Below, piece by piece: positions 8,732-17,774 of a DNA stretch of 39,177 nt. The number at the start of each line of letters is the position of its first letter. The stretch's first letter is position 1. The notes under the pieces are model-generated. The model saw nothing but the letters and a program-made list of their open reading frames with translations. It did not search any database and was not told the DNA's origin. The DNA is taken from the NCBI GenBank assembly GCA_001464865.1, contig LNEG01000229.1, forward strand, positions 1-39,177, given 5' to 3'. Position numbers and translations under genes: made by a program. This DNA comes from Burkholderiales bacterium Ga0074133 (GTDB lineage Bacteria > Pseudomonadota > Gammaproteobacteria > Burkholderiales > Burkholderiaceae_C).

Positions 8732-10705
8732 ATGAGCAAGCAAACCCTGTCATTCCAGGCCGAAGTGGCCCAGCTGCTGCACCTTGTCACGCACTCGCTG
8801 TACTCCAACCAGGAAATCTTCCTGCGCGAGCTGATCTCCAACGCTTCAGATGCCTGCGACAAGCTCCGTTTCGAAGGGCTGAACAACTCCGCCCTGTTTG
8901 AAGACGCCCCCAACCTTGAAGTCCGCGTAAGCTTCGACAAGGCCGCCAAGACGCTGACCATCACCGACAACGGCATCGGCATGAGCCAGCAGGAAGCCAT
9001 CGACCACCTGGGCACCATTGCCAAGAGCGGCACCAAGGACTTCATGGGCAAGCTCTCGGGCGACCAGAAGCAGGACGCCCAGCTCATCGGCCAGTTCGGC
9101 GTGGGCTTTTACTCCGGCTTCATCGTGGCCGACAAGATCACCGTGGAATCCCGCCGTGCTGGCCTTGCGGCCGAAGAAGGTGTGCGCTGGATCAGCGGCG
9201 GCACGGGCGACTTCGAGGTGGAAACCATCACCCGTGCCCAGCGTGGCACCAGCATCATCCTGCACCTGCGCGACGATGCCGAGGAATACCTCAACGCCTG
9301 GAAGCTCAAGCAGGTCATCGCCAAGTATTCCGACCACATCAGCCTGCCCATCCTGATGGAAAAGGAAGAGTGGAAAGACGGCGAGCTGATCAACCCCAAT
9401 GACGAAAACGGTGGCCGCCAGCCCGGTGGCATGGTCAAGACCGGCGAGTGGGAAACCATCAACAAGGCCAGCGCCCTCTGGACCCGCCCCAAGAAGGACA
9501 TCACCGAAGAGCAGTACGCCGACTTCTACAAGGCCATCAGCCACGACCACGAAGCCCCGCTGACCTGGGCGCACAACCGCGTCGAAGGCAACACCGAGTA
9601 CACGCAGCTGCTGTACATCCCGGCCAAGGCCCCGTTTGATTTGTGGAACCGCGACAAGAAGGCCGGCGTGAAGCTGTACGTCAAGCGCGTCTTCATCATG
9701 GACGACGCCGAGGCGCTGATGCCCACCTACCTGCGGTTTGTGAAGGGCGTGATCGACTCGGCCGATCTGCCGCTGAACGTGAGCCGCGAGCTGCTGCAGG
9801 AAAGCCGCGACGTGCGTTCCATCCGCGAAGGTAGCACCAAGCGCGTGCTGAGCATGCTGGAAGACCTGGCCAAGCACGACCGGCACGACACCGCCGCCAA
9901 TGCCGACGGCGTGACCGACGTGGTGGACGCCGACGACAAGGCCAAGGAAGGCAAATACACCGCGTTCTACAGCGAGTTTGGTGCGGTGCTGAAAGAAGGC
10001 CTGGGCGAAGACTTTGGCAATCGCGAGCGCCTGGCCAAGCTGCTGCGCTTTGCCAGCACCACCAGCGACACCGTCACCGTGGGCTTTGCCGACTACAAGG
10101 CCCGCATGAAGGAAGGCCAGGAGGCGATTTACTACATCACGGCCGAAACGATGGCCGCCGCCAAGAACAGCCCGCAGCTCGAAGTCTTCAAGAAGAAGGG
10201 CATCGAGGTGCTGCTCATGACCGACCGCGTGGACGAGTGGGCGCTGAACTACCTGCACGAGTTTGACGGTACCCCCCTGCAAAGCGTGGCCAAGGGCGCG
10301 GTGGACCTGGGCAAGCTGCAGGACGAGGCCGAGAAGAAGGCTGCCGAAGAAGCTGCCGAGACTTTCAAGCCCGTGCTCGCCAAGCTCAAAGAAGCGCTCA
10401 AGGACAAGGCCGAAGACGTGCGCGTGACCACGCGCCTGGTTGACTCGCCCGCCTGCCTGGTGGTGCAGGACGACGGCATGAGCACCCAGCTGGCCCGCCT
10501 GCTCAAGCAGGCCGGCCAGGAAGCGCCTGCGACCAAGCCCGTGCTGGAGGTGAACGCCGAGCACGCGCTGGTCAAGAAACTGGACGGCAGCGTGCACTTC
10601 CATGACCTGGCGCACATCCTGTTCGACCAGGCACTTCTGGCCGAAGGCGGCCTGCCGGAAGACCCGGCTGCCTATGTGAAGCGGGTGAACGCGCTGCTGG
10701 TGTGA
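8732..10705 (+). CDS. htpG: Molecular chaperone HtpG (bacterial Hsp90)
   Basis: ATP-dependent cytosolic chaperone of 657 residues, the expected length within the HtpG range. The N-terminal GHKL ATPase domain has [20 protein letters not shown], the DNGIGM motif and the glycine-rich [11 protein letters not shown] lid. Middle-domain ([18 protein letters not shown]) and C-terminal dimerisation regions follow. The ATG at 8732 begins the conserved [11 protein letters not shown]; upstream in-frame codons lie inside or just after the DHH gene. No clear Shine-Dalgarno sequence is visible. A sigma-32-like promoter lies upstream and a strong terminator downstream, so htpG is probably monocistronic. Confidence 0.98.
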   Translation: MSKQTLSFQAEVAQLLHLVTHSLYSNQEIFLRELISNASDACDKLRFEGLNNSALFEDAPNLEVRVSFDKAAKTLTITDNGIGMSQQEAIDHLGTIAKSGTKDFMGKLSGDQKQDAQLIGQFGVGFYSGFIVADKITVESRRAGLAAEEGVRWISGGTGDFEVETITRAQRGTSIILHLRDDAEEYLNAWKLKQVIAKYSDHISLPILMEKEEWKDGELINPNDENGGRQPGGMVKTGEWETINKASALWTRPKKDITEEQYADFYKAISHDHEAPLTWAHNRVEGNTEYTQLLYIPAKAPFDLWNRDKKAGVKLYVKRVFIMDDAEALMPTYLRFVKGVIDSADLPLNVSRELLQESRDVRSIREGSTKRVLSMLEDLAKHDRHDTAANADGVTDVVDADDKAKEGKYTAFYSEFGAVLKEGLGEDFGNRERLAKLLRFASTTSDTVTVGFADYKARMKEGQEAIYYITAETMAAAKNSPQLEVFKKKGIEVLLMTDRVDEWALNYLHEFDGTPLQSVAKGAVDLGKLQDEAEKKAAEEAAETFKPVLAKLKEALKDKAEDVRVTTRLVDSPACLVVQDDGMSTQLARLLKQAGQEAPATKPVLEVNAEHALVKKLDGSVHFHDLAHILFDQALLAEGGLPEDPAAYVKRVNALLV

Positions 10706-10769
10706 AGCGGTAAACGCAGTCCGCTGTCCGCCTTGCCCGCCAGGGCTGGCCAGCGGTACCTTTGGTTCC

Positions 10770-10804
10770 AAAGCCCCGGCCAGCGAAAGCTCGCCGGGGC
10801 TTTT
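10770..10804 (+). terminator. Strong rho-independent terminator of htpG
   Basis: GCCCCGGC (10773-10780) pairs perfectly with GCCGGGGC (10793-10800). Inside, AGC/GCT closes a GAAA tetraloop across a single C/C mismatch. Flanking AAA and TTTT complete a bidirectional-looking terminator 68 bases after the htpG stop. Confidence 0.88.
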
Positions 10805-10992
10805 GCGTGGGCCACCCGTGATGTCGCAGTGCCATGCTGCTTGGGCTCGCCAGCTTCAACCCTTTCTGGCGTTGCAGCGTCCCTTCTGTGCGCAAGGCTG
10901 TTCCCTGCCTCATTCAAGGGGGTGAGAAAAGCAGTGAATACGGGGTTCTGGATCAGGAAAATCCGAACCACCGGCGTTCTATAGTCCGGGCC

Positions 10993-11505
10993 GTGACTTC
11001 ACGCCCCGCCGGCCCACTGCCCGACTCGCTGCACCTGCCAGCGCCCAGGCCTCCTGAACTGACCTCGCCGTCAGCGGGGGCGGGTGTCGGTGCGGCAACG
11101 CGGGTCCGGACAGCCGCGTGGGCCATCCTGGCCTGGGTGGCGTTGCTGTGCGCGGGTCTGGGGGGCGCGGCAGGCATCACCTCGACGCACCTGGCCAGCA
11201 AGTTCAGCGCGAATGCGCAGCATGCGGCGCGGCAGGGCGGGAGCGCACTGGCGCTGCGGTCGGCCCGTCGCGACCAAGCGGCGCAGGCCGTGGTGGCAGC
11301 CGCGGTCGTCTGGCAGGCGCACCGGGCGGGGCACGATGCACAGGCTGCGCCACCAGGCCCTGCCCATGCGCCGCTGCCGGCCCGCCCTTTCCCTGCGCAG
11401 ACAGAAGCGCAACCTGCCGGGAAACCGGGTTCCAGCGCCAGCCCGCCGCGCGCGACAGAGCGCAGCCGTGCACACGGCAGTCGCGCGCCGCCCATCCTCA
11501 CCTGA
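10993..11505 (+). CDS. Hypothetical small membrane protein upstream of secDF
   Basis: I do not recognise this ORF. From a GTG at 10993 it gives 170 residues: a Pro-rich cytoplasmic N-terminus, one hydrophobic segment (about 43-63, AAWAILAWVALLCAGLGGAAG), an Ala/Arg-rich helix and a Pro/Ala-rich tail. The frame is open further upstream, to 10834, but the longer version has no better start. Two other plus frames and the minus strand are also open here because of the GC content, so the reading is uncertain. It points into the secDF-xrtH block, 93 bases before secDF. Confidence 0.35.
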   Translation: MTSRPAGPLPDSLHLPAPRPPELTSPSAGAGVGAATRVRTAAWAILAWVALLCAGLGGAAGITSTHLASKFSANAQHAARQGGSALALRSARRDQAAQAVVAAAVVWQAHRAGHDAQAAPPGPAHAPLPARPFPAQTEAQPAGKPGSSASPPRATERSRAHGSRAPPILT

Positions 11506-11598
11506 CGCTTTGCGCGCACCCGCTGCGCGCCGCCTTCGCTTTTTCCCGAATGCCCGTGCGCTGGCTGTAGTGCCGCGCGCGCCTGTCAGGACCGTTTC

Positions 11599-14151
11599 AT
11601 GAAGAACTCTCCCTATCTGGTGACCACCTATCTGGCGGTCATCCTGGTGGCGCTGCTGTTTGCGCTGCCCAACGTATTGCCCGCCTCGGTGCTCGAGCGA
11701 TGGCCCGACGCGCTGCCCAGCAAGCCGGTGGCCCTGGGCCTGGACCTGCGCGGGGGCTCGCACCTCGTGCTGGAGGTCGATGGCTCGGAGCTGCGGCGCG
11801 AGCGGTCGCGCACGCTGGCCGACGAAGCGCGGCGCATGCTGCGCGAGGCCGACACCCCCTGGCGCGGCGTCGAAACCAGCGAGCGCGGTGTGGTCGTGCT
11901 GCTGCGCTCGGCCGCGCAGCAGCAGCGCGCGCTCGACGTGCTGGCGGCCCTGTCCAACCCGGTGGGCGCTGCCCGCAAGGACCTGGACGTCACCCCGCGT
12001 GGCGAGGACGGCATCGAACTCGTCTTCACCGCCGAAGGCCAGCACCAGTCGATCACGCGGGCTGTGGAGCAGAGCCTGGAGGTCATTCGCCAGCGTGTGG
12101 ACCAGGTGGGTGTCTCCGAGCCCACCATCCAGCGCGTGGGTGCAGACCGCATCCTGGTGCAGTTGCCCGGCCTGCAGGACCCCGCCCAGCTGCGCGCGCT
12201 GCTGGGCTCCACCGCGAAAATGAGCTTTCACATGCTGGGGGATTCGTCCAGCCCGGACGGCATCCGCACGCTGCAGGACAGCGAGGGCAACTCGTACCCG
12301 GTGCGCAACAGCGTGGCGCTCAGTGGCGACCGCCTGTCGGACGCCAGTGCAGGGTTTGACCAGCAAACGCGCGAACCGGTGGTGAACTTCCGCTTTGACC
12401 GGGCCGGCGCACGCGAGTTCGCTGCCATCACCGAGGCCAACGTCGGCCGGCCGTTCGCGATCGTGCTCGACGGCAAGGTGCTCAGCGCTCCGGTGATCCG
12501 CGAGCCCATCACGGGGGGCTCGGGCCAGATCTCGGGGAACTTCTCGGTGCAGGAGGCTGGCACGCTGTCGGCCCTGTTGCGCGCGGGCGCCCTGCCGGCC
12601 AAGCTCACCGTGATCGAAGAGCGCAGCGTGGGGGCGGACCTCGGCAGCGACGTGATCCAGAAAGGCATCTACGCCGGTATCGGCGCCTTTGTGCTGGTGT
12701 TCTTGTTCATGTTCGTGCTCTACGGCGGCTGGGGTCTGGTGGCCAACGTCGCGCTGGCGCTGAACGTGGTGCTTACCATCGCGGGCATGAGCATGCTGGG
12801 TGCAACGCTGACCTTGCCCGGCATTGCAGGCATTGTTCTGGGCATCGGGCTGGCGGTGGATGCCAACGTGCTCATCAACGAGCGCATTCGCGAAGAAACG
12901 CTCAAGGGCAAGGCGGCCGTCACGGCCATCGATGCCGGTTTCAGGCGAGCGTATGCCACCGTCATGGACAGCAACGTGACGGCACTGATCGCGACCGTGC
13001 TGCTGTTCTGGTTCGGCTCGGGGCCGGTGCGTGGCTTTGCCATCACCATGGCGCTGGGCATCGTGATCTCGATGTTCACGGCGGTATCGGTGGTCAAGGT
13101 GATGATGCTGTCCATCGCCCGCCGCCGGCGCCTGAAGACCATCGAGATCCGTCCCCTGTTCGGTTTCCGTCCGGTGCCCGACGGGACCCGGTTCGACTTC
13201 ATGAAAGCACGCTTTGCCGGCCTGGGCGTGGCGGCCGTGCTGGTGGCCGCCAGTGTGCTCCTGCTGTTCAAGCCAGGGCTCAATTTCGGCATCGACTTCC
13301 GTGGCGGCATCCAGATGGAGGTGAGCGCCGGCATCCCGGATGACCTCTCGCGCTACCGCACGCAGCTGGACGGGCTGGGTCTGGGCGAGGTGTCGCTGCA
13401 GACCGTGGGCAGCGAAGACCGCCTGCTGGTGCGCGTGGAGCGCCAGCCCGGCGGCGAGGCACAGCAGACCGCCGCCGTCGAGCGCCTGAAATCCGCCGTG
13501 CTGGAGATCGACCCGCGCGCCAGCTTCGAGCGCACCGAGGTGGTGGGCCCCAAGGTCAGCGGCGAGCTGGCGCAGGCTGGCGTGATCGCGGTGATCCTGG
13601 CCAGCCTGGCGATGCTGGTCTACATCTGGGTGCGCTTTGAATGGCCGTTTGCGGTGGGCGCCATCCTGACCCTGGTGCTCGATGTGGTGCTGACGCTCGG
13701 GGTGTTCGCCATCACCGGGCTCGACTTCAGCCTCACGGCCATTGCGGCCCTGCTGACGCTGGTGGGCTACTCGGTGAACGACAAGGTGGTGGTGTACGAC
13801 CGCATGCGCGAGAACCTGCGCAGCCTGCGCAAGCAGCCGCTGCGCGAGGTGATCGACATGTCCATCAACCAGACGCTCACGCGCAGCCTCTATACCTCGG
13901 TGACGGCCTTCCTCGCGGTGCTGCCGCTCGCGGTGTGGGGCGGCTCGGCGGTGGCCAGCTTTGCGGTGCCCATGGCGGCGGGCATCATCATTGCGGCATG
14001 TTCGTCGGTGTTCATCGCGGCGCCCATTCTGCTGTTCCTGGGCGACTGGCGCAGCCGCCGCGGCAGGTCCATGTTCGCCCCCGACACGGAAGCGGATGGC
14101 CCGTTGCCCGTACCGGCTGGCGCCCCGGGCGGCCCCGGGCGCGCGGCCTGA
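11599..14151 (+). CDS. secDF: Fused protein translocase SecDF (single chain)
   Basis: Membrane RND-type accessory of the Sec translocon that uses proton motive force to pull proteins through SecYEG. Its 850 residues join SecD (1 to about 530) to SecF (about 535-850). SecD shows TM1 (7-27), LGLDLRGGSHLVLEVD (about 47-62), the P1 region, then five helices with GLAVDANVLINERI (about 420). SecF shows GLNFGIDFRGGIQMEV (about 560) and IAALLTLVGYSVNDKVVVYDRMREN (about 715-738). The conserved membrane Asp residues are present in both halves. Proteobacteria normally encode SecD and SecF separately, after yajC; here there is no yajC, tgt or queA, and an exosortase follows. I infer a second, specialised SecDF. 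The start is supported by CAGGA seven bases upstream. Confidence 0.93.
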   Translation: MKNSPYLVTTYLAVILVALLFALPNVLPASVLERWPDALPSKPVALGLDLRGGSHLVLEVDGSELRRERSRTLADEARRMLREADTPWRGVETSERGVVVLLRSAAQQQRALDVLAALSNPVGAARKDLDVTPRGEDGIELVFTAEGQHQSITRAVEQSLEVIRQRVDQVGVSEPTIQRVGADRILVQLPGLQDPAQLRALLGSTAKMSFHMLGDSSSPDGIRTLQDSEGNSYPVRNSVALSGDRLSDASAGFDQQTREPVVNFRFDRAGAREFAAITEANVGRPFAIVLDGKVLSAPVIREPITGGSGQISGNFSVQEAGTLSALLRAGALPAKLTVIEERSVGADLGSDVIQKGIYAGIGAFVLVFLFMFVLYGGWGLVANVALALNVVLTIAGMSMLGATLTLPGIAGIVLGIGLAVDANVLINERIREETLKGKAAVTAIDAGFRRAYATVMDSNVTALIATVLLFWFGSGPVRGFAITMALGIVISMFTAVSVVKVMMLSIARRRRLKTIEIRPLFGFRPVPDGTRFDFMKARFAGLGVAAVLVAASVLLLFKPGLNFGIDFRGGIQMEVSAGIPDDLSRYRTQLDGLGLGEVSLQTVGSEDRLLVRVERQPGGEAQQTAAVERLKSAVLEIDPRASFERTEVVGPKVSGELAQAGVIAVILASLAMLVYIWVRFEWPFAVGAILTLVLDVVLTLGVFAITGLDFSLTAIAALLTLVGYSVNDKVVVYDRMRENLRSLRKQPLREVIDMSINQTLTRSLYTSVTAFLAVLPLAVWGGSAVASFAVPMAAGIIIAACSSVFIAAPILLFLGDWRSRRGRSMFAPDTEADGPLPVPAGAPGGPGRAA

Positions 14152-14257
14152 TGCAGCACCCCCGGCGATGGCACTGCTGCGTGTGATCCGGTCGCGGTGG
14201 GCAGACGCTGCCGGGCGCTTCCCCCTCGAAGGGGCCCCGGGTTTGCCGATAATCCGT

Positions 14258-14278
14258 CTGCGGGCCAGCGGCCCGCAG
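14258..14278 (+). promoter_or_regulatory. Perfect hairpin in the secDF-xrtH gap
   Basis: CTGCGGGCC (14258-14266) pairs with GGCCCGCAG (14270-14278) around an AGC triloop. No T-run follows, so it is not a standard terminator. It sits 47 bases before the xrtH ATG in a 174-base gap and could stabilise or separate the two messages. A shorter CCCC/GGGG pairing lies at 14221-14234. Confidence 0.55.
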
Positions 14279-14325
14279 CCACCCACGCTGCCTGCCGGTT
14301 GCGTTGCCCCTCACGGAGTTCACCG

Positions 14326-14850
14326 ATGTTTCGTTTCTTCCTGACCTTTGTCGCCCTGCAGCTGGGCCTGTTCGGCATCAACATGCTGGGTGTGGTGCAG
14401 CAGCATGTGGTGCTGCCATGGACGGCCCTGCTGGCGCGGATGTGCGTGTGGCTGGTCACCATGTTTGATGAGACGGCGGCCGCCGCGGGCAAGGTGCTGT
14501 GGAACACCGTGACGGGCTTCGGGGTCTCGATCGAGCCGGGCTGCAACGGCATCGAGGCGTGCATCGTGCTGTTCGCCGCCGTGATCGCGTTCCCCTCGAC
14601 CTGGCGGCACAAGCTGGTGGGGCTGCTGGCGGGCTTTGTGGCGGTGCAGGCGCTCAACGTGGTGCGCGTGATCAGCCTGTTCTACCTCGGCCAGTGGAAC
14701 ACGGCGGTGTTCAACTTTGCCCACGAATACCTGTGGCAGGCGCTGATCATGCTGGACGTGCTGGTGGTCTGGCTGCTGTGGGTGCGCGCCGGCAGCCGCT
14801 CGGGGGCCATTGCCCCTGCCTCGCCCATGGCGGCCACGCCGGCCGCCTGA
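14326..14850 (+). CDS. xrtH: Exosortase XrtH (IPTLxxWG-CTERM type)
   Basis: Integral-membrane cysteine protease/transpeptidase that processes the C-terminal sorting tail of exported proteins. Its 174 residues form several membrane helices and carry the exosortase triad: Cys73 in EPGCNGIEA, Arg114 in NVVRVISLFY and His133 in FAHEYLWQ. The small size, the EPGCNGIEA block and the adjacent associated membrane gene fit the XrtH subfamily, which pairs with proteins ending in IPTLxxWG-CTERM. The start was chosen at the ATG eight bases after CGGAG; longer in-frame readings reach into the intergenic hairpin. No protein with such a tail is encoded in the window, so substrates must lie elsewhere. Confidence 0.87.
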   Translation: MFRFFLTFVALQLGLFGINMLGVVQQHVVLPWTALLARMCVWLVTMFDETAAAAGKVLWNTVTGFGVSIEPGCNGIEACIVLFAAVIAFPSTWRHKLVGLLAGFVAVQALNVVRVISLFYLGQWNTAVFNFAHEYLWQALIMLDVLVVWLLWVRAGSRSGAIAPASPMAATPAA

Positions 14851-14884
14851 GCGCGCCGCAGAAATCCTTTGCCGAGCCCGCCCC

Positions 14885-15514
14885 ATGCGCCGTCCCTCCC
14901 CCCTCGTCACCTTCGTGCTGTCTGCCTTCGGGTGGATCATCGTGCTGACCGCGCTGTGGTCGCAGGTCTCCCCCTGGACGTCCTACCCGGTCGGGGTTCT
15001 GTCGCACATCGCGCTGGAGCAGGGCGCGCCGATCTGGGTGCGCAAGGTGCAGCTGACGCCGGGCAACATGGAAGTGGAAACCTCGGTGGCAGTGCCCATC
15101 GCGCAGGCGGGCGGGCGGCTGGGCGAGATCACCATCGATGCCAGTCCCGGCCGCTATGCCTACGGGCTGCCCATCCTGCTGGCACTGCTGCTGGCCGCGC
15201 GGGGCAAGGGTCGCTGGCAAAAGGCGCTGGCCGGGTATGTGCTGTTGCTGCCGGCGCAGGCCTTCAGCGTCTCGTTCTATGTGCTGATGCAGGTGGTGCT
15301 GGCCGCGCAGACCAACATCCGCTGGCTGCGCGTGTCGCAGTGGCAGATGGAGGCCATCGTGTACTGCTACCAGGTGGGTGCGCTGGTGCTGCCCACGCTG
15401 GTGCCGATCATGCTTTGGCTGTGGCTGGACCGGCGGTTTGTCGAAGACGTGCTGGTGCGGGGCTGGCGTGATGCCATGGCCCCTGCGGCGTCCGGCCCTG
15501 GCCCGTCGAACTGA
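14885..15514 (+). CDS. Exosortase H-associated membrane protein
   Basis: A 209-residue membrane protein: one helix near the N-terminus (LVTFVLSAFGWIIVLTALW), a periplasmic section of about 70 residues with beta character (VRKVQLTPGNMEVETSVAV), then about three more helices (ILLALLLAA, ALAGYVLLLPAQAF, ALVLPTLVPIMLWLWL). It matches what I know as the partner protein found next to xrtH. Its biochemical role is unknown; it may help present substrate or recruit an acceptor. It begins 34 bases after xrtH, so the two are probably cotranscribed. It ends 15 bases from the convergent srkA gene. Confidence 0.75.
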   Translation: MRRPSPLVTFVLSAFGWIIVLTALWSQVSPWTSYPVGVLSHIALEQGAPIWVRKVQLTPGNMEVETSVAVPIAQAGGRLGEITIDASPGRYAYGLPILLALLLAARGKGRWQKALAGYVLLLPAQAFSVSFYVLMQVVLAAQTNIRWLRVSQWQMEAIVYCYQVGALVLPTLVPIMLWLWLDRRFVEDVLVRGWRDAMAPAASGPGPSN

Positions 15515-15529
15515 CCGCGGGCAGCGTCG

Positions 15530-16618
15530 CTACGCCACCAGGGGTTCTTCCTGCATGGCCTCGTTCTGCTCGATCAGCATGTCCACCTGGCCGCGCCAGT
15601 AGTCGCTGCTTCCAAACCAGGGGAAGTTCACCGGAAAGATCGGGTCCTGCCAGCGGCGCGCCAGCCAGGCGCTGTAGTGGATGAGGCGCAGCGTGCGCAA
15701 CGGCTCGATCAGGGCCAGCTCGCGGCGGTCGAAGCTGCGGAACTGTTCGTAGCCCTCGACGAGCGCGCCCAGCTGGTGGGTGCGCTGGCGCCGGTCGCCC
15801 GAGAGCAGCATCCACAGGTCCTGCACGGCAGGGCCCATGCGGGCATCGTCCAGATCCACAAAGTGCGGGCCGCCGCGGCCCCATTCGTCCAGCGGGGTCC
15901 ACAGGATGTTGCCGGGGTGGCAGTCGCCGTGCAGACGGATGAAAGTGGCGTCTTTCAAGCCAAATTGGCCGCTGGTCCCGGTATTGTTTGCCCTTGATGC
16001 TATTAAATCAATAGCTTTTTCGCACTGTTCACGCCAGGCGGACTGCATGTCCAGCGGAATGATGTCGTGCGCCAGGAGCCAGTCGCGGGGCTCGGTGCCA
16101 AAGCCCTGCAGGTCGAGCGCGGGGCGGTGGGAAAACGGCTGGGCGGCGCCCACGGTGTGGATACGGGCCAGGAAGCGGCCGATCCATTCGAGCACTTCAA
16201 AGTCGTCCAGCTCGGGCTGCCGGCCGCCGCGCCACGGGCTGACCGAAAACGCAAACCCGTCGTGCTGGTGCAGCGTGTGGCCGTTCAGCTCCGTGGGGCC
16301 CACCGCGGGCACTTCGGCAGCCATCAGCTCTGCGGCGAACGCGTGCTCTTCCAGAATCTGCGCCGCGCTCCAGCGGCCGGGGCGGTAGAACTTGGCCACC
16401 ACCCGTTCGCCATCTTCGAGCGTGACCTGGTAGACGCGGTTTTCATAGGAAGACAGGGCCATGAGCCGGCCATCGCCATACAGCCCCACGCTGGCCAGGG
16501 CGTCCAGCACATGGTCGGGCGTCAGCCGGGCATAGGGGTGCAGGTCGGCGTCACCCGCGCTGCGCGCCGGGGCGGTGGGGATGGGAGGCTGGCTGTCGAG
16601 GGAAGGCTGGTGGGGCAT
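15530..16618 (-). CDS. srkA: Stress response kinase A-like (YihE/SrkA) protein kinase
   Basis: A 362-residue kinase of the aminoglycoside-phosphotransferase fold. E. coli SrkA is a Ser/Thr kinase linked to envelope and oxidative stress survival. Visible motifs are LSSYENRVYQV (N-lobe), ERVVAKFYRPGRW (ATP-binding Lys), the catalytic loop LHGDCHPGNILW (about 230-241) and the metal-binding VDLDDARMGP. The ATG at 16618 is preferred over an in-frame extension of 50 residues that runs into the DUF2855 gene. Oddly, residues about 200-213 (AIDLIASRANNTG) are encoded by a copy of the short GCTATT repeat, with AT-rich codons (TTA, ATA) unlike the rest of the gene. It lies on the loop before the catalytic motif and leaves the frame intact. 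Confidence 0.9.
   Translation of the reverse strand: MPHQPSLDSQPPIPTAPARSAGDADLHPYARLTPDHVLDALASVGLYGDGRLMALSSYENRVYQVTLEDGERVVAKFYRPGRWSAAQILEEHAFAAELMAAEVPAVGPTELNGHTLHQHDGFAFSVSPWRGGRQPELDDFEVLEWIGRFLARIHTVGAAQPFSHRPALDLQGFGTEPRDWLLAHDIIPLDMQSAWREQCEKAIDLIASRANNTGTSGQFGLKDATFIRLHGDCHPGNILWTPLDEWGRGGPHFVDLDDARMGPAVQDLWMLLSGDRRQRTHQLGALVEGYEQFRSFDRRELALIEPLRTLRLIHYSAWLARRWQDPIFPVNFPWFGSSDYWRGQVDMLIEQNEAMQEEPLVA
15980..16015. repeat. GCTAT...ATAGC repeat copy inside srkA
   Basis: GCTATT (15999-16004) and AATAGC (16010-16015) form an inverted repeat around AAATC, preceded by GGTATTGTTTG (15980-15990). The same 11 bases precede the intergenic copy at 36391, so this is a real repeat copy. It is read through in frame by srkA. 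Confidence 0.7.
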
Positions 16619-16650
16619 GGCCCATTGTCGCTGCCGGCCCGGTGCCCCCG

Positions 16651-17745
16651 TCAGTCCGGGGCAAAGCGGGCCATGTGCCCCAGCCGCGGGTCGCCGCCGC
16701 CGGCCAGCAGCTCGGCATACAGCGCCAGCACGGCGGCAGGTCCGCTGTGCTGGCGCACCTGCAGCCACGGTGAGGCCGGGTTTTGCACCGCGGCGGCAAA
16801 CGCCTGCCAGGCCGAGACCAGACGCTGGCCCAGCCCCGCGGCGCCCCAGTCGGCATTGCGCTTTTTGACCTGCGCGGGCGCAAAGAACATCACCGGGCGC
16901 GGCCCGGGCAGCTGGCCTGCGCCACCCAGGTCGCTCACGTGGCTGGCACCCACCGCGCAGCTGTAGGCCAGGCCGCTGAAATGCTGGTGCACGCTGCCGC
17001 GCAGGCCTTTGCTGCCGGCAAAGTCGATGTAGACCGAGGGCGTGGCGGCATCGAGCGTGGCCAGGTCGTCATAGGCCACCACGCGGTGGTAGCAGCCCAG
17101 GCTTTCGCAAAAACCCACATTGGCGGCAGAGGTGAGGCCCACCACTTCGATGCTCTCGCGCTGCGCGAGCTGGAAGGCGGTGCCGTAGGCCGTCTTGCTC
17201 GACGCGCTGGACAGCAGCATGCGCCGCGCGCCATAAAAGCCGTTGTCGTCCAGAAAGTCGTCAATCAGCCACGAGGTGATGAACAGCGGCCGCAGCAGGG
17301 CCTGCAGATCTTCGGTGTCGGGCTGGTAGAAGGCGTCGGTGGCGCTGCGCAGGTACTGGTTGTACACGGCATGCAGCCCGGCGCGGTGCGCAGCCCCGTC
17401 GCTGAACCCCTGAGCGCTGATCCGCTGCGGCGTGAGCACGGCCTGTGTGCCCATCGGCCAGTAGCCATACAGGCGCTCGCCCACGGCCACGTCGGGTTGG
17501 CGCGACTCGACGACGCTGCCAAACCCCCACACGGGCACGATGCCCCAGCCCGCATCGCCGGTGGGGAAGAACTGCCAGTACTGCAGCATGTCGCCCATCG
17601 CGGCATAGGTGATGTTGTTGGCCGTGAGGGCAAAGCGGTCCACCCGCACACGGATCTGGCCGTCGGCCAGCGCGGCGTCTTCGGAGGTGTGCAGGCGGGT
17701 GGTGGCCAGCTGGTCCTGGCGAACGTGAAGGGTGGTGGTGCTCAT
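16651..17745 (-). CDS. DUF2855 family protein (medium-chain dehydrogenase-like)
   Basis: A 364-residue protein of unknown function. The N-terminus (RVRVDRFALTANNITYAAMGD) and middle (VVESRQPDVAVGERLYGYWPMG) resemble the GroES-like part of quinone-oxidoreductase/MDR proteins. The LLSSASSKTAYGTAFQLA segment is the family's counterpart of the nucleotide-binding region. An NAD(P)-linked reductase role is inferred from fold only. It lies 32 bases upstream of srkA on the same strand, so the two may form one transcript. Confidence 0.75.
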   Translation of the reverse strand: MSTTTLHVRQDQLATTRLHTSEDAALADGQIRVRVDRFALTANNITYAAMGDMLQYWQFFPTGDAGWGIVPVWGFGSVVESRQPDVAVGERLYGYWPMGTQAVLTPQRISAQGFSDGAAHRAGLHAVYNQYLRSATDAFYQPDTEDLQALLRPLFITSWLIDDFLDDNGFYGARRMLLSSASSKTAYGTAFQLAQRESIEVVGLTSAANVGFCESLGCYHRVVAYDDLATLDAATPSVYIDFAGSKGLRGSVHQHFSGLAYSCAVGASHVSDLGGAGQLPGPRPVMFFAPAQVKKRNADWGAAGLGQRLVSAWQAFAAAVQNPASPWLQVRQHSGPAAVLALYAELLAGGGDPRLGHMARFAPD

Positions 17746-17774
17746 CCCCTTACGCTAAACGAAAGCCCGGTGGC

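Noticed and set aside
10957..10985. Promoter with TATAGT before the small ORF upstream of secDF
   Set aside because: No acceptable -35 at the right distance.
11071..14286. 1071-residue open frame on the minus strand across secDF
   Set aside because: It is a composition-driven shadow: His/Arg/Gln/Ala-rich without domains, while the plus frame encodes a clear SecDF.
14326..15514. IPTLxxWG-CTERM or PEP-CTERM substrate genes near the exosortase
   Set aside because: I looked at the C-termini of all called proteins and found none with such a tail followed by a helix and basic end.
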